From positions 1 through 46,643 of the forward strand of contig JAHQYN010000014.1 of the NCBI GenBank assembly GCA_024421085.1: a stretch of DNA of 46,643 nt, given 5' to 3'. The DNA is from Acidimicrobiia bacterium (GTDB lineage Bacteria > Actinomycetota > Acidimicrobiia > Acidimicrobiales > Aldehydirespiratoraceae). Shown here in pieces: positions 42,576 through 46,643 of the stretch (its first letter is position 1; every line of letters starts with the position of its first letter). A program made the position numbers and the translations under genes. The notes below the pieces were generated by a model. The model was given only the letters and a program-made list of their open reading frames with translations, was not told where the DNA came from and searched no databases.

Positions 42576-42887
42576 ATGGCGGGGCACGCAACCATGATCC
42601 TGACGGCGGTTCCACCCAACGTCCGGCATGCGCTGACCAGGTGGATGATTGAGCCCGCTGCTGGGGTGTTCGTCGGCTGCGTGTCAGCGAGAGTCCGCGA
42701 AAAGCTCTGGGCGGTGGTTGAAGAGGAAACACATGGAGGTTGGGCGCTGCTGATTCATCCCGACGATACAGAGCAAGGTTTCAGCATCCGATCCCACGGC
42801 ACGGACCGGCGACACATCGTCGATATGGATGGGATCCAATTGGTGGCTCTACCAGCACAGCATCTTGACAACCCAATAGTCCCCTAG
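42576..42887 (+). CDS. cas2: Cas2 (type I-E, CasF-like)
   Basis: 103 residues from the ATG at 42576; the second ATG at 42594 (MILTAVPPNVRHALTRWMIE) would match the usual family start. The I-E Cas2 hallmark TAVPP...LTRWMIEPAAGVFVG is clear, followed by RVREKLWAVVEEE and the GFSIRSHGTDRR segment. Structural partner of Cas1. It ends 40 bp before the first repeat. Confidence 0.95.
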   Translation: MAGHATMILTAVPPNVRHALTRWMIEPAAGVFVGCVSARVREKLWAVVEEETHGGWALLIHPDDTEQGFSIRSHGTDRRHIVDMDGIQLVALPAQHLDNPIVP

Positions 42888-42927
42888 AGTGGCAACATCG
42901 CCCTCCTAAACCACCAGTTCAGCGAGG
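42865..42927 (+). promoter_or_regulatory. CRISPR leader (short, overlapping the cas2 end)
   Basis: Only 40 bp lie between the cas2 stop and repeat 1, so the leader must extend into cas2. A TTGACA at 42865–42870 is -35-like; TAGAGT 14 bp downstream is a poor -10 by spacing. The repeat orientation puts the leader on this side. Confidence 0.4.
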
Positions 42928-45900
42928 GTGCTCCCCGCACCTGCGGGGGTAAGCCTCCCGGTATCCAAATCCGGTATGTTTGTGGTGGGTGCTCCCCGCA
43001 CCTGCGGGGGTAAGCCCTGAGGAAGGCAGATGCGCACAGTGACTGTCTGGTGCTCCCCGCACCTGCGGGGGTAAGCCCAGAAAGAGAGTAGATGATGGCT
43101 GTGTATGTTAGTGCTCCCCGCACCTGCGGGGGTAAGCCGGCGCTGTGAAATGGCTCCTGCACGCCGGTGCGGTGCTCCCCGCACCTGCGGGGGTAAGCCG
43201 ATCGCGGATCGGTTGCGGGGTGGTGCAGCCAGGTGCTCCCCGCACCTGCGGGGGTAAGCCCTCGACTGGGTGGTCGGCGCGACGCGTCACATGGTGCTCC
43301 CCACACCTGCGGGGGTAAGCCCTGCGGGTGGCGGCGAACGGTGGGTTGGTCCCGGTGCTCCCCGCACCTGCGGGGGTAAGCCTTCCGCCGCGACGTCGAC
43401 GGGGTCGCTATGTGCGTGCTCCCCGCACCTGCGGGGGTAAGCCTCTGGTCCCCGCGGCCGATCCGCATGACGGTTCGTGCTCCCCGCACCTGCGGGGGTA
43501 AGCCCTCAGCTCCCGCATATCCTCGGGTCTATCGGCTAGTGCTCCCCGCACCTGCGGGGGTAAGCCCGGACGGCGCTCATGAGTAATCTGATCTGGATCG
43601 TGCTCCCCGCACCTGCGGGGGTAAGCCCTTCGGGATCTCGGTGGCGGACTCTTTGTCCGCGTGCTCCCCGCACCTGCGGGGGTAAGCCCGATGCCGCGCC
43701 GTCAAATCCTGATGGATCGACGTGCTCCCCGCACCTGCGGGGGTAAGCCCAACTTCGGGATCGCGGCGTTGATCGCTGCTGGGTGCTCCCCGCACCTGCG
43801 GGGGTAAGCCCTGAGACGTGCCGATGCGCACAGTGATTGTCTGGTGCTCCCCGCACCTGCGGGGGTAAGCCTTATTCGCTGCGCGGTGTCTGCTGTGGTA
43901 AGCGGTGCTCCCCGCACCTGCGGGGGGAAGTCTTTATTCGCTGCGGGGTGTTTGCTGTGGTAGGCGGTGCTCCCCGCCCCGGCGGGGGTAACCCCGTTGA
44001 TCGTCGCCCCCGCCACATCGAACTGCAGTGCTCCCCGCACCTGCGGGGGTAAGCCCTCGGCCGAGTCGCTCGTCGGCGGATAGTAGAGGTGCTCCCCGCA
44101 CCTGCGGGGGTAAGCCTGCCGAAGCAGCACGCTGACCGAGGTAGCCGGAGTGCTCCCCGCACCTGCGGGGGTAAGCCCGCGTGTCACCGGCTGCTATGGT
44201 GATCGACGTGGTGCTCCCCGCACCTGCGGGGGTAAGCCCCGCTCGTCCTTCAGTTCGTCGTCAGACATCTGGTGCTCCCCGCACCTGCGGGGGTAAGCCT
44301 GGTCTCGGTACCACCAAGCGGTCATGTTGGTGGTGCTCCCCGCACCTGCGGGGGTAAGCCACCTTGAGCGTGTCAGCGGCCAGGTCACCCACCGTGCTCC
44401 CCGCACCTGCGGGGGTAAGCCCCATCGGCTAGGGGGTTAGATCAGTATTCGTAGGTGCTCCCCGCACCTGCGGGGGTAAGCCCGGGCTTGGCCACGATCC
44501 GGTCTGTTCTCTGAGGTGCTCCCCGCACCTGCGGGGGTAAGCCCGCGCGCACTTCGCGCTGGACCAGGTAGCAGTCGTGCTCCCCGCACCTGCGGGGGTA
44601 AGCCCGGGTATCTTGCCCGCGCGGCCCCACGGTAGATGTGCTCCCCGCACCTGCGGGGGTAAGCCCCCGACGGTGCCGCACCAGCGACTAGGGGTTAGGT
44701 GCTCCCCGCACCTGCGGGGGTAAGCCTCCATGATTCACCTCCTTTCGTCGATTCGTGAGGTGCTCCCCGCACCTGCGGGGGTAAGCCCGCAGGGCTCGTG
44801 CAGACAGGAAGGAGGGGCCGGTGCTCCCCGCACCTGCGGGGGTAAGCCGACTGCGCCGCCTCAGCAGCAGTACCAGCCCCGGTGCTCCCCGCACCTGCGG
44901 GGGTAAGCCGCGGACATCGAGAAGATGAAGGTTTGGTTGTCGGTGCTCCCCGCACCTGCGGGGGTAAGCCCGACGAGGAGCCGTTCTGATGCCTGCGGGA
45001 GAGGTGCTCCCCGCACCTGCGGGGGTAAGCCTCACCTACCGTAGAGACACCGACTACGACTACGGTGCTCCCCGCACCTGCGGGGGTAAGCCCGGGTCGC
45101 TCAGGGCGTTGTCGACGCGGTGATGGTGCTCCCCGCACCTGCGGGGGTAAGCCCATGGGTTCGTGCCGGTGATCGATGAGATGGGCGTGCTCCCCGCACC
45201 TGCGGGGGTAAGCCGCAAGAGTCCGACAAGCGCTACCGTGAGCTAGGGTGCTCCCCGCACCTGCGGGGGTAAGCCGCGCATCGAAGGCGCGTCGCGCTAG
45301 GAGTCTCGGTGCTCCCCGCACCTGCGGGGGTAAGCCTCGGGAGGGCGTGACCGTGCTCTCGGCTAAGGAGTGCTCCCCGCACCTGCGGGGGTAAGCCTGT
45401 CTGCCCGGCCCCGGCCCCGCTAAGGATTCCGTGCTCCCCGCACCTGCGGGGGTAAGCCTGCAATGGCTCGCACGCTACGAGCCGAGCATCAGTGCTCCCC
45501 GCACCTGCGGGGGTAAGCCGGCGCCAAGCCTGGTCTGCGCTATGCGCACATCGTGCTCCCCGCACCTGCGGGGGTAAGCCCCTAAGCAAGGCTACAAGGC
45601 CGAGCAGTCACGAGTGCTCCCCGCACCTGCGGGGGTAAGCCACGGCGGTGCGAGATGCTGGTCGAGGTCCACGGGTGCTCCCCGCACCTGCGGGGGTAAG
45701 CCGGTCCCAGTCGTCGTCGAGCACCTCTTCGACACGTGCTCCCCGCACCTGCGGGGGTAAGCCCCTACGGGCCTAAGCCGCCGCGGCCCGTACCGGGTGC
45801 TCCCCGCACCTGCGGGGGTAAGCCCATCCAGTCCGCTGCGTTGGACCTCCACGAGCAGTGCTCCCCGCACCTGCGGGGGTAAGCCCGGTCGTGGCGTTAC

Positions 45901-46636
45901 AAACCTCGGTGTCTTTGTGTGCTCCCCGCACCTGCGGGGGTAAGCCCGAACGGCGTGAACTGGTATCGAACGAACTCCGGTGCTCCCCGCACCTGCGGGG
46001 GTAAGCCTGGGTCCAACTGCTCGAGGCCGACAACGCGATCAAGTGCTCCCCGCACCTGCGGGGGTAAGCCCTGGTTGACAACCGCATCGTCATCGACATC
46101 TAGGTGCTCCCCGCACCTGCGGGGGTAAGCCCCCCCCCGTGCCTTTCGCCTTGCGCCCCTACCCGTGCTCCCCGCACCTGCGGGGGTAAGCCCGCCTGGG
46201 CTGCGGTCGCTGCCATCGAGGTGAGGTGCTCCCCGCACCTGCGGGGGTAAGCCCCCGTCGAGCTTGTTGAGCCTGTCGCTCTGGTTGTGCTCCCCGCACC
46301 TGCGGGGGTAAGCCCGTTGCGCAGACCGCGGTGTCTGACGGTGACCCGTGCTCCCCGCACCTGCGGGGGTAAGCCCGTTACGCAGACCGCGACGTCTGAC
46401 GGTGACCCGTGCTCCCCGCACCTGCGGGGGTAAGCCCTGACCGGGGGGGCGGGTCCATCCTCCGGCCCGGTGCTCCCCGCACCTGCGGGGGTACGCCGAC
46501 GGGCGGGGAACGCCCGCGGTGCCGAGCCTGGCCCTAATCAACCCCCGGTCCTCCCCGCACCTGCGGGGGTAAGCCCGTTACGCAGACCGCGACGTCTGAC
46601 GGTGACCCGTGCTCCCCGCACCTGCGGGGGTAAGCC
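42928..46636 (+). CRISPR. Type I-E CRISPR array, 61 repeats in view, continuing past the window
   Basis: 28-nt repeat beginning GTGCTCCCCG and ending GGGTAAGCC, with a seven-bp stem CCCCGCA/TGCGGGG. I counted 61 repeat starts from 42928 to 46609, with a period of 61 (33-nt spacers), a few of 62–63, and one of 78 (50-nt spacer at 46498–46547). Repeat variants: 43294 (one base), 43905 (ends GGGGAAGTC), 43967 (loop GCCCCGGC and end TAACCC), 46470 (TACGCC) and 46548 (GTCCTCC). Spacers 57 and 60 are identical, and spacer 56 differs from them at 3 positions. Spacers 16 and 17 are near-identical and flank the degenerate repeats. The array is co-oriented with the cas genes. All open frames across it are repeat translations. 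Confidence 0.99.
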
Positions 46637-46643
46637 AATCGCT

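Noticed and set aside
34013-42887. Self-targeting spacers against genes in this window
   Set aside because: Apart from the crRNA-like seed match I saw no array spacer matching the window, but I compared only by eye and cannot exclude partial matches.
42884-46541. Many minus-strand open frames with YPRRCGEH and LTPAGAGST repeats
   Set aside because: These are translations of the CRISPR repeat in different frames, a well-known annotation artefact.
1-46643. tRNA or rRNA genes
   Set aside because: I saw no tRNA T-loop/anticodon arrangement or rRNA signature; a covariance search was not possible here.

Overview
The window is high-GC (about two thirds G+C by eye), densely coded bacterial chromosome. 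Gene order recG–rsmD–coaD–DivIVA-like–DUF177–rpmF–plsX–acpP–rnc–mutM–smc, GTGA/ATGA stop-start overlaps, GTG/TTG starts, an actinobacterial I-E CRISPR repeat and the protein style all point to Actinomycetota, most likely class Acidimicrobiia. The class assignment is inference.

Layout. 1–1339 (minus): 5' part of a surface lipoprotein of ten near-identical 37-residue RCC1-like repeats, with a 25-G run just upstream of its start. 1582–5628 (minus): thiamine-type ABC transporter thiB-thiP-thiQ under a TPP riboswitch. 5724–8760: alpha/beta hydrolase, alpha-methylacyl-CoA racemase, a small membrane protein, a stand-alone AsnC-type ligand-binding protein and a cold-shock-like protein. 8824–22095: conserved housekeeping block from fakA to smc, in which plsX is frameshifted by a GC-rich insertion and mutM lacks catalytic and zinc-finger residues. 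22105–33738: APH-like phosphotransferase, two large DMGDH/sarcosine-dehydrogenase-type flavoproteins, an MttB-superfamily methyltransferase, an AAA/DUF4143 ATPase, a small ferredoxin and its reductase, then a broken duplicate of the reductase C-terminus. These suggest catabolism of methylated amines such as the glycine betaine, dimethylglycine and sarcosine series. 34013–46643: complete type I-E CRISPR-Cas locus (cas3, cas8e, cse2, cas7e, cas5e, cas6e, cas1, cas2) and an array with 61 repeats in view that runs off the window.

The most striking item lies between cas3 and cas8e. A degenerate repeat–spacer–repeat unit on the minus strand (36803–36714) has its own promoter-like sequence. Its spacer matches 12 of 13 bases, next to an AA(C) PAM-like motif, with a site just upstream of a near-consensus promoter that would drive cas8e as a leaderless mRNA. 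The single seed mismatch falls where type I-E Cascade flips the base out. The divergence of the two repeats spares the parts one mature crRNA needs. This has the architecture of a CreR-type crRNA-like regulator with which Cascade would repress its own operon.

A second theme is minisatellite expansion at gene borders: 17-, 14-, 12-, 24- and 15-bp tandem arrays. Three of them repeat the stop codon of the preceding gene. Tandem units inside genes keep to multiples of three.
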